From: Rufibacter sp. DG15C
Lineage (GTDB): Bacteria; Bacteroidota; Bacteroidia; Cytophagales; Hymenobacteraceae
Length of the DNA: 64,000 nt
Direction: 5' to 3'
NCBI RefSeq assembly: GCF_001577755.1
Contig: NZ_CP010776.1
Coordinates: 1,798,001-1,862,000 of the forward strand
The notes under the pieces were generated by a model. It saw only the letters and a list, made by a program, of their open reading frames with translations. It had not been told where the DNA came from and did no database searches. How positions within the stretch are numbered: position 1 is the first letter of the stretch; every line of letters starts with the position of its first letter. Positions 16,390 to 25,268 of this stretch are shown here, one piece after another. The position numbers and the translations under genes are program-made.

Positions 16390-17862
16390 TTACTTCAGCG
16401 CTTTCAAGCCATTGATGGCATCAGCGTTGGTTGGATCTAAGGCTTGGGCCTCTAACCAGTACTTGGTGGCGTTGGCTTTGTCCTTCTTAGTGTAATAGTA
16501 GTAGCCTAAGTAGTTGTTGGCAATCACCAAGTCCTTCTTGTATTTCTCTTTGTCAGCTGAGGTCAACTCAATGAACTTCTCATAGTGAGGCTTAGCCAGT
16601 CCTTGCTTGCTGTCAGTGTCAATGTAGGCATTAGCACGGGCTCTCCAGAAGTGACCGTACGCGTAGTTCGGGTTCTTGGTGGTGATGATAGTATAAATGC
16701 TATCTGCCGTCTGGAACTGGTTGTTCAACTCATGCGCCTGACCAAAGTAGAACAAGTCTGTGTTGGTAGGAGGAGTAGTGCTGAACTTCGCCTTATACGC
16801 TTCTATGGCCTTAGGATAGTTCTTCAGCTTGGTGTACTGCTTCGCTAGTAAATCATCATACAAAGGATTCTTAGGATCTACCTGTTTGGCCTTCATAATC
16901 AAGTCTACCGCCTCTTGGTTTTTGTTGTTCGCCACCAAGGCGTTGGCATAGTACTCATAGTCAGAAGGAATACGCTTAGACTCATCATACTTGCTGAAGT
17001 AGGCAGTCATAGCCTCCAAAGCCTTCTCGTTCTGCTTGGTGTCTACTAAAATGTAGCCCTTCAGACGGTTCATGGCAATGTTGTTAGGATCTACCTTTAG
17101 CGTATTGTCTATCTCTGCTTGTGCCGCGGTGTAATCTTTGGTCAAATACAAGATAGAGGCATACTTGGCACGCGTCTCTGGCGTGTTCTCAGCCATGGTC
17201 ACGTACTTCTTGATGTACTCAGCGCTCTTAGGCAACTGGTCTGCACGGTAGTACAGCTCCGCAAATTCTAAGTAAGCCGGTGCGTAGTTGGCGTCTGCCG
17301 CAATGGCCGCGTCTAAAGACTCCTTAGCCGCTGTAAAGTTACGGGACTGGCCATACAACTGACCTCTGCGTAAATGGGCTTTGGCAAATTTAGGGTTGGC
17401 TGCAATGGCTTTGTCATAGTTAGAAAGCGCCTTGCCACCATCTTTGCTCTGCTTTAAGTACGCATCGCCTAAGGCTACAAAGGCTGCAGCATTCTTAGGA
17501 TCTTTCTTTACCGCTTCTTCCAATACTTTAATGGCTGGTGCCAAGTCTTTAGCGTCTGCGTCTACATACGCTTCACCAATGCTAGCCATCACACTTGCAT
17601 CTTTGTTCTTGGTGAGGGCCAAGGCTTTGTCAAAGAACTGTTGCGCTCCAGCGGCATCACCTTTCAGTAACGCCTCTTTGCCTTGTTTCACTAAACCCAT
17701 GGCAGGGCTGTCCTGCATAAGGTTTGTATAGGATACGTAAGCTGAGGAAGCACTATTTTCAAACTCACCAGAACGTTGCCCGTCTACACCATAGGCAAGG
17801 ACTCCGGCAGTTGGCAAGAAAGCCACTGCTAAAATCCCATACTTTTTCCAGTTCTTAATCAT
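16390..17862 (-). CDS. tetratricopeptide-repeat protein, 490 aa
   Basis: An N-terminal hydrophobic segment (about residues 9-25) looks like a signal peptide or anchor. Around ten TPR units follow (e.g. GAQQFFDKALALTKN, AFVALGDAYLK, AHLRRGQLYGQSRNF, NYAYGHFWRARANAYI). Such proteins act as scaffolds in the periplasm. It is last in a run with exbB, exbD, tonB and a PstS-like lipoprotein, an arrangement seen in other Bacteroidota, which suggests a role in TonB-linked envelope function. The partner is unknown. Confidence 0.85.
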   Translation of the reverse strand: MIKNWKKYGILAVAFLPTAGVLAYGVDGQRSGEFENSASSAYVSYTNLMQDSPAMGLVKQGKEALLKGDAAGAQQFFDKALALTKNKDASVMASIGEAYVDADAKDLAPAIKVLEEAVKKDPKNAAAFVALGDAYLKQSKDGGKALSNYDKAIAANPKFAKAHLRRGQLYGQSRNFTAAKESLDAAIAADANYAPAYLEFAELYYRADQLPKSAEYIKKYVTMAENTPETRAKYASILYLTKDYTAAQAEIDNTLKVDPNNIAMNRLKGYILVDTKQNEKALEAMTAYFSKYDESKRIPSDYEYYANALVANNKNQEAVDLIMKAKQVDPKNPLYDDLLAKQYTKLKNYPKAIEAYKAKFSTTPPTNTDLFYFGQAHELNNQFQTADSIYTIITTKNPNYAYGHFWRARANAYIDTDSKQGLAKPHYEKFIELTSADKEKYKKDLVIANNYLGYYYYTKKDKANATKYWLEAQALDPTNADAINGLKALK

Positions 17863-17909
17863 TGTGTTGTGTGTGGTTAGAGTTATAAGTAATTGTTGTA
17901 AGCTGTTGT

Positions 17910-18866
17910 CTATTCTTCTTCTTCAGAGAAACCTACAATCCGTACCGGCATAGAGGCTGGCACCAATCCAGATTTCAATACTATTCGTTGACCTTTGTCT
18001 CCTGCCACAAAGGATGCAAAACCTGTGCCAAGACCTGTTCTAGCTTCACGGCTTATAATAAAAACCTGTCTGGTTAAAGGATAAGTTCCTTGAGCCAGGT
18101 AGGCTTGGTAGGGCTGTACGTAATCCTCAACGGACGTGGGGGCGTTTTTAGTGCTAATGCCTACCACATTTACCTTTTTCAAGAAACTGGTGGTGGTGGT
18201 GTCATCGCGGTCACTTATCCAGTTCACCCCAATCACGCCAATGGCATTTTTGTTCTGGGCAATGTAGTCTACCAGGTTTCTATTAGACTTGGTAGCATAG
18301 GTATTAGAAGGCAAAGGCTTCTTGAGGTTGATAGAATCCAAGATGTAGCGCGCCGTGCTAGAGTTGCTGTTGTCAAAGACAATGGTGATGGGGCCGCTGG
18401 CCTTGGCACCGCTCACTTGACGCCAATCCGTGAATTTACCGGTAAAGATGTCGCGCACCTGCTGGAGCGTCAACGTTGTGTCTGTGTTGGATTTGTTGAT
18501 GATTAGGGCAATACCGTCTGTGGCAATATGTATGACGGTGGGGGTAATCTTTTCCCGGGCAAAAGCGTCTTTTTCTTCTTGGTTTAAGCGGCGGGTAGCC
18601 ACTGCCAGGCGTATGCTGTCCTGCAGAAGCGCTTGCATTACTAGTCCCTCTGACTGGTACACAGGCTTAATCTTGGCGTACTTGTATAGACCCATAAAGG
18701 TGTCTATATGGGACTCCAGAATAGGGGCGAAGGACTCATCCACTCCAATTTTAATCTCACCAGAGGTAGGAGTGTCAGCAGGGGAGGAGCCGCCTTGGTT
18801 ACAGGATAGAAACGTGCAAACAATAGCGATGACTCCTAGACGGAATAAAATATTAAACTTCTTCAT
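17910..18866 (-). CDS. PstS-like phosphate-binding lipoprotein
   Basis: The 318-aa product has a lipoprotein signal peptide (TFLSCNQ, Cys near residue 22) and a periplasmic-binding domain of the PstS type (GEIKIGVDESFAPIL, IALIINKSNTDTTLTLQQVRDIFTGKFTDW, DNSNSSTARYI, AIGVIGVNWISD). No pstCAB transporter genes are adjacent. It sits in a TonB/ExbBD operon instead, so a role other than ABC phosphate import is possible. Its start overlaps the preceding small gene by 14 bp. Confidence 0.82.
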   Translation of the reverse strand: MKKFNILFRLGVIAIVCTFLSCNQGGSSPADTPTSGEIKIGVDESFAPILESHIDTFMGLYKYAKIKPVYQSEGLVMQALLQDSIRLAVATRRLNQEEKDAFAREKITPTVIHIATDGIALIINKSNTDTTLTLQQVRDIFTGKFTDWRQVSGAKASGPITIVFDNSNSSTARYILDSINLKKPLPSNTYATKSNRNLVDYIAQNKNAIGVIGVNWISDRDDTTTTSFLKKVNVVGISTKNAPTSVEDYVQPYQAYLAQGTYPLTRQVFIISREARTGLGTGFASFVAGDKGQRIVLKSGLVPASMPVRIVGFSEEEE

Positions 18867-19110
18867 CTCTGCTGGAAGGCTTTTTAAAGTAGAGTTGATA
18901 GCTTCTCACAAATCTAAACAAACCATATAAGAACAGCATTCCGCCAAAGATGTATTTGCTGTTCTGGGCGACGTTCAATTGTTCTTGGCTGGAGAATATC
19001 ACAAAAAGGCCAACACCCAGATACACCAGAGCCATGAACATGGAGGCGTATTTTAAGGCAGAGCCCGATTTGGCACGCGCTGGTTTGACCGGTCTTTGGT
19101 AATTCTCCAT
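18853..19110 (-). CDS. small membrane protein with two membrane segments
   Basis: The 85-aa protein has a basic N-terminus and two hydrophobic segments (about residues 22-40 and 52-68). No family is recognised with certainty. It overlaps the PstS-like gene by 14 bp and follows tonB by about 140 bp on the same strand. Confidence 0.65.
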   Translation of the reverse strand: MENYQRPVKPARAKSGSALKYASMFMALVYLGVGLFVIFSSQEQLNVAQNSKYIFGGMLFLYGLFRFVRSYQLYFKKPSSRDEEV

Positions 19111-19170
19111 AGGATAGTATACGTTTTATTTAGAGTTTCTAGCAAGAACCTGTTTGGCCTTTCACTTAAA

Positions 19171-19222
19171 AAAGAACTCCGGAAACAAACCATGCCGTGG
19201 CTTAGTTTATTTCCGGAGTTGG
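19171..19222. terminator. hairpin after tonB
   Basis: AACTCCGGAAA and TTTCCGGAGTT form an 11-bp stem with a long loop, 30 bp beyond the tonB stop. It may partly separate exbB-exbD-tonB from the downstream genes. Confidence 0.5.
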
Positions 19223-19251
19223 GTAAGCCTTTCAGCGTTGTGCTGAATTAA

Positions 19252-20073
19252 TTATTTGATGGCAATACGGTAAGGGATTGTGTATTTCACAGACACCTTA
19301 CGGCCGTTTTGCTCACCTGGATTCCATCTTGGCATGCTCTTCACAACGCGAACAGCTTCCTCGTCTAATCCATAACCAAGCTTCTTCAAGATCTGTACAT
19401 CAGATACTTCTCCTGTTGGGCCTACTACAATAGAGAGAACTACGGTACCTTCAACACCTGCGCGCAAAGCGGCAGATGGAACGCGGTAATTTTTCTGAAG
19501 GTATTTGTACATGGCATCTTGTCCACCTGGGAATTCAGGCATCTTTTCTACCGCTACATATACTTTGTCTTCAAAAACCTCTTCTACTGGACCTGTGCCT
19601 TCGTCAATACCTTCTAAGGTTGGCGGCGCATTAGGATCCCCTTTTACAGTTTCAGTTCCTGCGTCAACTTCTTTCAGTTGCTCTTGGTCCGGAATTTCTT
19701 CCTCGCGTACTTCTTCGTCACGTTTTACAACCGGTGGCGTAAACTTGATAGTTGAACGCACGGGCGGCGGTGGTGGTGGCGCATCTGGTGGTGGTGGCGG
19801 TGGCGGAACCACTTTCTCTACAGACGGTGGCGCTTCTAAGTCCACTACTGTGATTTTTGGTGGCGCTTTCACCACATCACTATCACCAAAAAGCGCTTTC
19901 CTGATTACCGGAGCACCTAAGGCTATCACAAACAGAACAATGGCAATGACAATGGCTCTGTTAATGTGAGTGTTGTAAATCTTACGAAGGCGATACGCAC
20001 CGTACTCTTTGTTACGGCCTTCAAAGACCATATCATCAAGAGAAGCGGTAGCTAAATAATTGCTATTGTCCAT
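19252..20073 (-). CDS. tonB: TonB energy transducer
   Basis: TonB passes proton-motive energy from ExbB/ExbD to outer-membrane receptors. The 273-aa protein has a cytoplasmic start and a single membrane segment (about 34-55). A proline stretch (about residues 85-105) spans the periplasm, and a C-terminal TonB domain runs from about 175 to the end (YRVPSAALRAGVEGTVVLSIVV, MPRWNPGEQNGRKVSVKYTIP). Its ATG overlaps the exbD stop (TAATG). Confidence 0.94.
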   Translation of the reverse strand: MDNSNYLATASLDDMVFEGRNKEYGAYRLRKIYNTHINRAIVIAIVLFVIALGAPVIRKALFGDSDVVKAPPKITVVDLEAPPSVEKVVPPPPPPPDAPPPPPPVRSTIKFTPPVVKRDEEVREEEIPDQEQLKEVDAGTETVKGDPNAPPTLEGIDEGTGPVEEVFEDKVYVAVEKMPEFPGGQDAMYKYLQKNYRVPSAALRAGVEGTVVLSIVVGPTGEVSDVQILKKLGYGLDEEAVRVVKSMPRWNPGEQNGRKVSVKYTIPYRIAIK

Positions 20074-20594
20074 TATCTACCTCCTTTTTGTGTAAGTAAA
20101 GTGGCATCTGCATTGTCCATTTCTACAATGGCGTACTTCTTGGTATTGGTAATGGTCATCTCATCCAAGACATCCACCACGTTCTTATACGTAGAAGTTT
20201 CATCTGGCTTAATCAGAACCACAAGCTTAGGGTTTGCCTGAGTAGCCTCAAGAACAATTTTACGGATACCGTTTTTAGACCAGTCAGACTGGATTAAGTC
20301 AACTGGGTTTACGCCATCATTCAAGCCTTTGTAATAGAAGATTTTGTCTTCATCTCCTAAGAGAATAGTCATTGCATTGGATGCTTTCAATGGCAACTGC
20401 TCTTCTATGTTCTTTGGCTTAACCGGCATGTTGATCTCCATCGTTTGCGGCTTCGCAAGCGTGGTAGTCATCACGAAGAATGTTAGCAAAAGAAAGCCCA
20501 AGTCCACCATAGGTGTCATGTCAATGCGAGTTGACATTTTCTTGGCCCGTTTCTTACCGCCTGAGTCTCCGGACTGCTGTTGTATTTCTGCCAT
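20073..20594 (-). CDS. ExbD-family proton channel subunit, 173 aa
   Basis: One membrane segment near residues 25-45 contains the conserved Asp of ExbD/TolR (DMTPMVDLGFLLLTFFVM). A periplasmic domain follows (PDETSTYKNVVDVLDEM, KYAIVEMD). It is the second of two tandem exbD genes, overlapping tonB by one base. Confidence 0.92.
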   Translation of the reverse strand: MAEIQQQSGDSGGKKRAKKMSTRIDMTPMVDLGFLLLTFFVMTTTLAKPQTMEINMPVKPKNIEEQLPLKASNAMTILLGDEDKIFYYKGLNDGVNPVDLIQSDWSKNGIRKIVLEATQANPKLVVLIKPDETSTYKNVVDVLDEMTITNTKKYAIVEMDNADATLLTQKGGR

Positions 20595-20608
20595 GTCGTT
20601 AACTTAGG

Positions 20609-21211
20609 TTAAAGGGTCGGTCTGGTTTCCATGTCGGTTACCAGGTTGAACCGGTTAATCTTTTTCTCTTGCAAGATCTCAATCACACGTCCTACGGCTG
20701 GGTAGTCAGAAGAACCGTCACCTTTCACGGCCACAATGGCCTTAGGGTTAGAGTATCTGGTCTGCATGATCCAGTCGCCTAGTTCGTTTCTAAGAGAGTC
20801 TGTAGGGATGCCTGGCTGGTTTACTCGCTTCTGCTCCTCAGGAGTCATGTTCAAGAAAGACTTTAAGCTGGCAATTGGCACACCAAAACTAGCACTTCTA
20901 GAGAAAAGCTCTTTCTCCTCGTTAGTAAAGGCAATACCGTACTTCTCTCCCATTTTTTCAATGAGTTTACGTCGGGTGTTGGTTCCGTCTACGTTGTAGA
21001 AAACACGTCCTTCTTTTCCAACAGAGATGGTAATCACGTCAGAGTCAGGGAGTTTGATTTCAGATACAGAAGACGGAGTGTCCACCACCAGCACTTCTTC
21101 TGGTGCGAACTTCGAAATAAGCATGAAGAACGTTACCAGAAGGAATGCTAAGTCCACCATGGGCGTCATGTCCAGGGAGGGTGATGTTCTATGTACTTTT
21201 ACTTTAGGCAT
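20609..21211 (-). CDS. ExbD-family proton channel subunit, 200 aa
   Basis: It has the same fold as the next gene (DMTPMVDLAFLLVTFFML near residue 15), but with about 60 extra residues in the periplasmic part (about 85-140, including FLNMTPEEQKRVNQPG). Two unequal ExbD paralogues in one operon are common in Bacteroidota; ExbD works as a dimer, so a heterodimer is possible but not shown. It lies 28 bp after exbB. Confidence 0.92.
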   Translation of the reverse strand: MPKVKVHRTSPSLDMTPMVDLAFLLVTFFMLISKFAPEEVLVVDTPSSVSEIKLPDSDVITISVGKEGRVFYNVDGTNTRRKLIEKMGEKYGIAFTNEEKELFSRSASFGVPIASLKSFLNMTPEEQKRVNQPGIPTDSLRNELGDWIMQTRYSNPKAIVAVKGDGSSDYPAVGRVIEILQEKKINRFNLVTDMETRPTL

Positions 21212-21239
21212 TTTTCCTTCTATTAACTTAAAAAGCTAA

Positions 21240-22094
21240 TTACATTCTGTTGCTTTCACCATGCTGAGCGGCATACGTCTGAATGATGCTGAAAGAAGCC
21301 TCATCAATGCTGTATGTCAACTCATCAATTTTGCTGGTGAAGTAGTTGTAGGCAACGATAGCGATGGTTGAACCAGTAATACCAAGAGCCGTGTTGATCA
21401 AGGCCTCAGAGATACCGTTTGCCAGCTGTGTTGCATCTGGGGCTCCACCTGCAGTTGCAAGGGCCGCGAACGCTTTAATCATACCCAATACTGTACCAAT
21501 AAGACCTACTAGTGTAGAGATAGAGGCAATAGTAGAGATGATTACCAAGTTTTTCTCAAGCATTGGCAACTCAAGGGCAGTAGTCTCTTCAATTTCTTTC
21601 TGGATAGCCAAAATACGCTGATCCTTAGTCATTGATGTGTCAGTGTGCATTTCTTGGTACTTCAAAAGACCGGCTTTCACCACGTTGGCTACAGAACCTT
21701 TTTGCTGATCGCAAAGGGCAATAGCACCATTGATATCATTCACGTTCAATTTCTGACGTACGTTGCGCACAAACTGCTCAAGACCTTTAGTACCTTTTGC
21801 TTTAGAGATTGTCAAGAAACGCTCAATAGCAAACGCTACTACCAGGATAACGATAGAGATCAAGATAGGAACGATGAAACCACCTTTGTACACCTGACCT
21901 AGGTAATTACCAGGAAGTGGGTGATTGGCATTGTCTCCACCTTCAAAGTTAGCTGGGTTACCAAGGATGAACATATAAATCAAGATAGCAGCGATAATTG
22001 CAATCGGAATTACGATGCTGGCGAACATTGAGCCTGCTTTGCCGTCTTTTTTCTGTACTGGTTTTGCAGTTGCAGGTGCACTCTTTTTTTCCAT
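21240..22094 (-). CDS. exbB: MotA/TolQ/ExbB proton channel protein
   Basis: The 284-aa inner-membrane protein has three membrane segments in the ExbB arrangement (about 22-45, 78-100, 190-245). The conserved channel block is IISTIASISTLVGLIGTVLGMIKAF with the following ISEALINTALGI. It assembles as a pentamer around ExbD. It is first in the operon exbB-exbD-exbD-tonB. Confidence 0.94.
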   Translation of the reverse strand: MEKKSAPATAKPVQKKDGKAGSMFASIVIPIAIIAAILIYMFILGNPANFEGGDNANHPLPGNYLGQVYKGGFIVPILISIVILVVAFAIERFLTISKAKGTKGLEQFVRNVRQKLNVNDINGAIALCDQQKGSVANVVKAGLLKYQEMHTDTSMTKDQRILAIQKEIEETTALELPMLEKNLVIISTIASISTLVGLIGTVLGMIKAFAALATAGGAPDATQLANGISEALINTALGITGSTIAIVAYNYFTSKIDELTYSIDEASFSIIQTYAAQHGESNRM

Positions 22095-22272
22095 TGTGTC
22101 TAAGAATTTAGGTTTAGTTGTTTTGTGTTACTCTGTGAGTTGTTAAAAAATTTGTTATTACTAAAAACGCTCATAAACGCTATTCCCATCTGTTTGTTCC
22201 AAAACTTTGAAACCTAGCTTGTCTCTTCATGAGCAACATAAATACAAGCCTAGGGATTTTAATGCAAAATAT

Positions 22273-22280
22273 CAAATATA
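22273..22280 (-). promoter_or_regulatory. weak candidate -7 box upstream of exbB
   Basis: TATATTTG on the minus strand is an exact TAnnTTTG, about 180 bp before the exbB ATG, with no clear -33 box. The 252-bp gap holds no gene and no PAL element. Confidence 0.25.
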
Positions 22281-22346
22281 GTGGTAAAAAACATTAGTTC
22301 TTTACCGGTATACTCTAAGATAATTGCAATTAAAATCTATTTTAGA

Positions 22347-23159
22347 TTAAAGTTGCTTGGCTTGGTTCCAGTAAACTTCCATTTGCTCCAAGGTTAGCTC
22401 ATTTATCTTTTTCCCTTCTTGCTGGGCGCAGGCTTCAATGTGCTGGAATCGTTTGATAAACTTAATGTTGGTCTTCTCTAACGCTTCTTCTGGGTTTAAA
22501 TCTAGAAAACGGGCGTAATTAATTAAAGAAAACAAAACATCTCCCAATTCATCTGTGGCCTTGGCCGTGTTTTCTGGGCTAAAGGAAGGAGCTTCCACCT
22601 CGGCCTTAAACTCAGCTAGCTCTTCTTCTACCTTCTCCCAAACCTGATTGGGCGTGTCCCAGTCAAAACCTACCCCGCGGGCCTTCTCCTGTATTCTCAT
22701 GGCTTTCACCAATGAGGGTAACGAGGCAGGAACGCCGGACAAAACAGATTTATTTCCCTCTTTGAGCTTGAGGCTCTCCCAGTTTTTCTTTACCTGCTCT
22801 TCTGTAGTAGCCTCTGCGTCACCGTAGATATGCGGGTGCCTAAACACCAGTTTGTCACATTGGGCGTGCAGCACATCGGCTAAATCAAAAGCGCCTTGCT
22901 CAGAGGCAATCTTGGCGTAAAAGGCCAAGTGCAGCATCACATCTCCCAATTCCTTTTTGATCTCAGGCAGGTCTTCTTTTAAAATGGCGTCTGAGAGCTC
23001 ATAGGTTTCTTCAATGGTGAGGTGCCGCAAGGTGGCCATGGTCTGCTTCTGGTCCCAGGGGCATTTCTCCCGCAGGTCATCCAAGATGTCCAAGAGTCGG
23101 TTAAAAGCATCTAGCTGGGCTTGGCGGGCGGCAGTCATGGGTCTACGCTGTTCTTCCAT
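22347..23159 (-). CDS. mazG: nucleoside triphosphate pyrophosphohydrolase MazG
   Basis: MazG hydrolyses NTPs and dNTPs to monophosphates. The product has two tandem MazG domains: LREKCPWDQKQTMATLRHLTIEETYEL..ELGDVMLH near the N-terminus, and a second with EKVEEELAEFKAE..DELGDVLFSLINYAR. Both keep the EExxE and ELGD metal-binding patterns. The ATG at 23159 gives 270 aa. If the candidate promoter at 23164-23171 is right, the ATG at 23138 (263 aa) may be the true start. Confidence 0.93.
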   Translation of the reverse strand: MEEQRRPMTAARQAQLDAFNRLLDILDDLREKCPWDQKQTMATLRHLTIEETYELSDAILKEDLPEIKKELGDVMLHLAFYAKIASEQGAFDLADVLHAQCDKLVFRHPHIYGDAEATTEEQVKKNWESLKLKEGNKSVLSGVPASLPSLVKAMRIQEKARGVGFDWDTPNQVWEKVEEELAEFKAEVEAPSFSPENTAKATDELGDVLFSLINYARFLDLNPEEALEKTNIKFIKRFQHIEACAQQEGKKINELTLEQMEVYWNQAKQL

Positions 23160-23163
23160 AAGC

Positions 23164-23196
23164 CAAAGATACATCCAAACCCAAATGAATAACCAA
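23164..23196 (-). promoter_or_regulatory. candidate promoter for mazG
   Basis: TATCTTTG on the minus strand (23164-23171) with TTG at 23194-23196, spacer 22 bp; the same geometry as the pdxJ candidate. Confidence 0.35.
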
Positions 23197-23445
23197 TGCT
23201 TGACGGTAACTTAATCTTTTAGTAACACATATAACAACAACTAAACCTTCTTAGGCACGTTTGGGGCCGTAGCAGCTAACTGCTGTCTATCTTATATATA
23301 AGTACTGCGGGCGTATGCATCTTTCGTTTCGTTTAAGGGATTCTGACTATAAGATGCAGGGGTCTCCCATTATCCATAAAAAGATTTTAAATTTTTTTTA
23401 AGCTGCTGGTAGGGGAGGGGGTCATCTGGCGGTCTATGGATAGCG

Positions 23446-23540
23446 GCACCTGCCATTTTGTAAAAGAGAAAATGTCCGTTTTTGGCCTGCTTTCTGTAAA
23501 ACAGGCCAAAAACGGCAAGGGCACACCAGATGGCAGGTGC
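23446..23540. repeat. nested inverted repeat around PAL 7
   Basis: GCACCTGCCAT (23446-23456) and ATGGCAGGTGC (23530-23540) are perfect 11-bp inverted repeats enclosing a PAL copy. ATTTTGT and ACAAAAT next to them extend the symmetry loosely. Confidence 0.7.
23476..23515. repeat. PAL palindrome 7
   Basis: Arms CCGTTTTTGGCCTG and CAGGCCAAAAACGG are perfect over 14 bp. The only copy in the window not close to a gene end or start. Confidence 0.9.
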
Positions 23541-23693
23541 TCCACAAAATTGGGGTAGGGAGTAGTGGCTCCACTAATATTATTAGTAATCCCCTTGTGT
23601 GGCCTTATAAGGGCTAAGGGCAAGAATATAAACCAGTTGGGGTGTTTTTTGAAATCAAGTATTTATAAGGGATTGGCAGGGATGTCATCAAAC

Positions 23694-23726
23694 TTTCAAA
23701 TAATAGGCAAGGTTTTGCTACTTTTG
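23694..23726 (+). promoter_or_regulatory. candidate promoter for glmM
   Basis: TACTTTTG (23719-23726) is an exact TAnnTTTG; TTTC at 23694-23697 is 21 bp upstream. The predicted transcript starts about 15 bp before the GTG at 23748. Confidence 0.5.
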
Positions 23727-23747
23727 TAGGATATAATTGAAGAACAC

Positions 23748-25139
23748 GTGGCGTTAATAAAATCTATTTCAGGAATAAGAGGTACCATTGGCGGGGAAGT
23801 AGGCGAAGCACTTACACCATTAGATGTAGTTAAATTTGCGGCCGCTTTTGGCACGTGGGTACTACAGACCACCAATAACAACAACATTGTCATAGGCCGT
23901 GACGCCCGTCTCTCCGGAGACATGGTGAACCGACTGGTAGTGGCCACCTTGCAGGGCTTGGGCATCAATGTGATTGACTTGGGTCTTTCCACCACCCCAA
24001 CCGTAGAGATGGCCGTGCCTGCTAAGAAAGCCGGCGGCGGGATTATCTTGACGGCCAGCCACAACCCCAAGCAATGGAATGCGCTTAAGCTCTTGAACCA
24101 GCACGGCGAATTCATCAATGACCAGGAAGGTAAACTGGTGTTGGAGTTGGCAGAAAAAGAGTCGTTCCAATTTGCCGAGGTAACCAAACTGGGCAAGTAC
24201 ACCCAAAGCGATAAGTTCCTGAAGCGTCACATTAAGGCCATTACAGATTTACCTTTGGTAGACGTAGAGGCCATCAAAGCCGCCAACTTTAAAGTAGTGG
24301 TAGACGCGGTGAACTCCTGCGGAGGTTTTGCGGTGCCACAACTCTTGGAGGCCTTAGGCGTGACGCAGATTGAGAAATTATACTGTGAGCCAGACGGCAA
24401 CTTTCCGCATAACCCAGAGCCGCTGCCTGAGAACCTAGGCGAAATCTCCCGTATGATGGAGAAAGGCAAGTTTGACCTGGGCATTGTAGTGGACCCAGAC
24501 GTGGACCGCCTGGCCTTGGTCAATGAAGACGGCAGCATGTTCGGGGAGGAATACACCCTGGTGGCCGTGTCTGACTACGTGTTGCAGAATACGCCGGGCA
24601 ATACCGTTTCTAACCTTTCCTCTACCCGCGCGTTGCGTGATGTGACTGAGAAATCGGGCGGTACGTACTTTGCCTCTGCCGTTGGCGAGGTGAACGTGGT
24701 AAACATGATGAAAGCCCAGAACGCGGTAATTGGCGGCGAAGGGAACGGAGGCATCATCTATCCAGAGCTGCACTACGGCCGTGACGCCTTGGTGGGCATT
24801 GCCTTGTTCTTGACGCACCTGGCTAAGTCTGGTTTGAGCATCTCTAGGTTAAGAGCCAAGTATCCTAATTACTATATCTCTAAAAACAAGATTGAATTAA
24901 CGCCAGACATTGACGTGGACGCGGTGTTGGCCAAAGTGCAGAAGCAGTATGCCAAGCAACCAGTCAACACCATTGACGGCGTTAAGATTGAGTTTGACAA
25001 AGAATGGGTGCATTTGCGCAAGTCCAACACGGAGCCCATCATCAGAATCTACGCTGAGTCTGACTCACTTTCTACGGCAGACCACCTGGCCAATAAAATC
25101 ATTGGTGATATCAAAGACATCATCTCTGAGAAAGCATAA
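23748..25139 (+). CDS. glmM: phosphoglucosamine mutase
   Basis: GlmM converts glucosamine 6-phosphate to glucosamine 1-phosphate for cell-wall synthesis. The 463-aa product has FGTWV and IVIGRDARLSGDM at the N-terminus, the active-site serine loop TASHNPKQWNALK (Ser104), the metal loop VDPDVDRLALV, the sugar loop GGEGNGG and the phosphate-binding RKSNTEPIIRIYAES. The start is a GTG; the reading frame begins with the family-typical ALIKSISGIRGTIGG. A related phosphomannomutase activity cannot be excluded. Confidence 0.9.
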   Translation: MALIKSISGIRGTIGGEVGEALTPLDVVKFAAAFGTWVLQTTNNNNIVIGRDARLSGDMVNRLVVATLQGLGINVIDLGLSTTPTVEMAVPAKKAGGGIILTASHNPKQWNALKLLNQHGEFINDQEGKLVLELAEKESFQFAEVTKLGKYTQSDKFLKRHIKAITDLPLVDVEAIKAANFKVVVDAVNSCGGFAVPQLLEALGVTQIEKLYCEPDGNFPHNPEPLPENLGEISRMMEKGKFDLGIVVDPDVDRLALVNEDGSMFGEEYTLVAVSDYVLQNTPGNTVSNLSSTRALRDVTEKSGGTYFASAVGEVNVVNMMKAQNAVIGGEGNGGIIYPELHYGRDALVGIALFLTHLAKSGLSISRLRAKYPNYYISKNKIELTPDIDVDAVLAKVQKQYAKQPVNTIDGVKIEFDKEWVHLRKSNTEPIIRIYAESDSLSTADHLANKIIGDIKDIISEKA

Positions 25140-25144
25140 GTAAG

Positions 25145-25183
25145 AGGCCGCACCCGTTTGAGAGAACTAAGTGCGGCCTTTTT
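25145..25183 (+). terminator. terminator after glmM
   Basis: AGGCCGCAC and GTGCGGCCT form a 9-bp stem followed by TTTT, 6 bp after the glmM stop. Confidence 0.85.
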
Positions 25184-25268
25184 CCCTTTATACCCTATAT
25201 ATTGCATGTGTATGCACCTCCCAAATTGTTTCATCTGTTGCTGTTGCCATAATTAATACCTTTTCACC

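Larger units (their letters stand above)
23160..23747. other. 588-bp intergenic region
   Basis: No gene is visible between the divergent mazG and glmM genes. It contains a minus-strand candidate promoter (23164), a PAL element (23476) framed by an 11-bp inverted repeat (23446 and 23530), short hairpins such as AGTGGCTCCACT near 23564, and a plus-strand candidate promoter just before glmM. Confidence 0.7.

Noticed and set aside
17910-18866. Part of a phosphate ABC transporter operon
   Set aside because: No pstC, pstA, pstB or phoU gene is adjacent; neighbours are TonB/ExbBD and TPR genes.
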